NCBI RefSeq assembly: GCF_040419245.1 | Contig: NZ_JAZHOH010000001.1 | Coordinates: 1,860,001-1,924,000 of the forward strand | Direction of reading: 5' to 3' | Source: Ewingella sp. CoE-038-23 | Lineage (GTDB): Bacteria; Pseudomonadota; Gammaproteobacteria; Enterobacterales; Enterobacteriaceae | DNA: 64,000 nucleotides | In this document: one piece after another, positions 63,726-64,000 of the stretch | How positions within the stretch are numbered: the first letter of the stretch is position 1 | Layout: each line of letters starts with the position of its first letter | Translations under genes and position numbers: made by a program | Notes under the pieces: model-generated | Seen by the model: the letters and a program-made list of their open reading frames with translations, nothing else | Told to the model about the DNA's origin: nothing | The model's database searches: none

Positions 63726-64000
63726 TTAATCCAGTTTATAAACCTGCGCAGAAATTGCGCCAGCGTGGATGGCATCGCTTTGCTCGCCCGGCTTATAGCT
63801 GCCTTGGGCATTATCTCCGGCCACCAGTTTGGCGGTTTTTACCTTCAACGCGGGGACGGAAACATCGCGCGGCTGCTCACTTGGGTTGAGCACCACCAGA
63901 TAGCGGTCGTCGCCCGAGGAGCGCAAATAGACCATCGGGTAGGGCTGATTGACGTCGCTCACCAGCTTCCAGTCGCCATCTGCCGACAGCGCCGGACTGT
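63726..64000 (-). CDS. GH13-type glycosidase, C-terminal part (truncated by window)
   Basis: Only the last 90 residues lie in the window, the 5' part being beyond 64000. The C-terminal beta domain includes DGDWKLVSDVNQPYPMVYLRSSGDDRYLVVLNPSEQPRDV, a pattern typical of alpha-glucosidase or amylase family enzymes after the catalytic barrel. The precise specificity cannot be judged. It lies near the GH3 enzyme and points away from it. Confidence 0.65.
   Translation of the reverse strand, partial: SPALSADGDWKLVSDVNQPYPMVYLRSSGDDRYLVVLNPSEQPRDVSVPALKVKTAKLVAGDNAQGSYKPGEQSDAIHAGAISAQVYKLD

Overview
The window is chromosomal DNA of a flagellated member of the Enterobacterales. Protein similarity and gene content (potFGHI-ybjO-rlmC, a peritrichous-type fli locus with fliB, dcyD-tcyJLN, putA/putP, efeUOB, phoH, chaA/chaB/chaC) look most like Yersiniaceae relatives such as Rahnella, Ewingella, Rouxiella or Serratia. 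That is recall-based inference: no rRNA or other taxonomic marker lies in the window. Base composition is fairly GC-rich in genes, with AT-rich intergenic stretches. I see no insertion sequence, prophage, integron, CRISPR array, tRNA or rRNA.

Layout. 1-6.3 kb: putrescine ABC importer potFGHI, ybjO, and the 23S rRNA methyltransferase rlmC. 6.3-18.2 kb: flagellar basal-body, motor and export genes fliR-Q-P-O-N-M-L and fliK-J-I-H-G-F on the minus strand, with fliE divergent. 18.2-24.5 kb: an accessory stretch splitting the flagellar locus. It holds four small or hypothetical genes (one a DUF1003 membrane protein), yqaE, an MFS transporter, a divergent SnoaL-like/AraC pair, a previously easy-to-miss GhoT/OrtT-like 58-aa membrane toxin gene with a GTG start, and a second AraC regulator. 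24.7-31.2 kb: fliT-S-D, fliC (both with near-consensus sigma-28 promoters), flagellin lysine methylase fliB, sigma factor fliA and regulator fliZ. 31.4-34.9 kb: D-cysteine desulfhydrase and cystine ABC importer. 35.1-40.9 kb: putA and putP divergent around PutA operator motifs. 41.1-44.9 kb: Fur-boxed iron importer efeUOB, in which efeB carries an in-frame amber codon. 45-52.1 kb: a Tat-type AmiC-like amidase, a ClC-family transporter, Pho-boxed phoH with a very long leader, chaA, chaB and chaC. 52.2-59.8 kb: Fur-boxed TonB siderophore receptor followed by a complete Dpp/Opp-type ABC importer. 59.9-64 kb: secreted GH3 glycosidase, an orphan second substrate-binding protein broken by an in-frame ochre codon, and the C-terminus of a GH13-type glycosidase running off the window.

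Functionally the window combines motility (export gate, C-ring, MS-ring, filament, sigma-28 control), nitrogen, carbon and sulfur scavenging (putrescine, proline, cystine), and iron acquisition (efeUOB, TonB receptor). The points most worth following up are the two single-nonsense genes (efeB and the second substrate-binding protein), the orphan GhoT/OrtT-like gene, a REPIN-like element wedged between fliP and fliQ, a second interspersed palindromic repeat family (two copies), the roughly 600-nt leader of phoH, and the TonB receptor-ABC-glycosidase neighbourhood whose substrate is not evident. I did not find a clearly novel multi-gene system.
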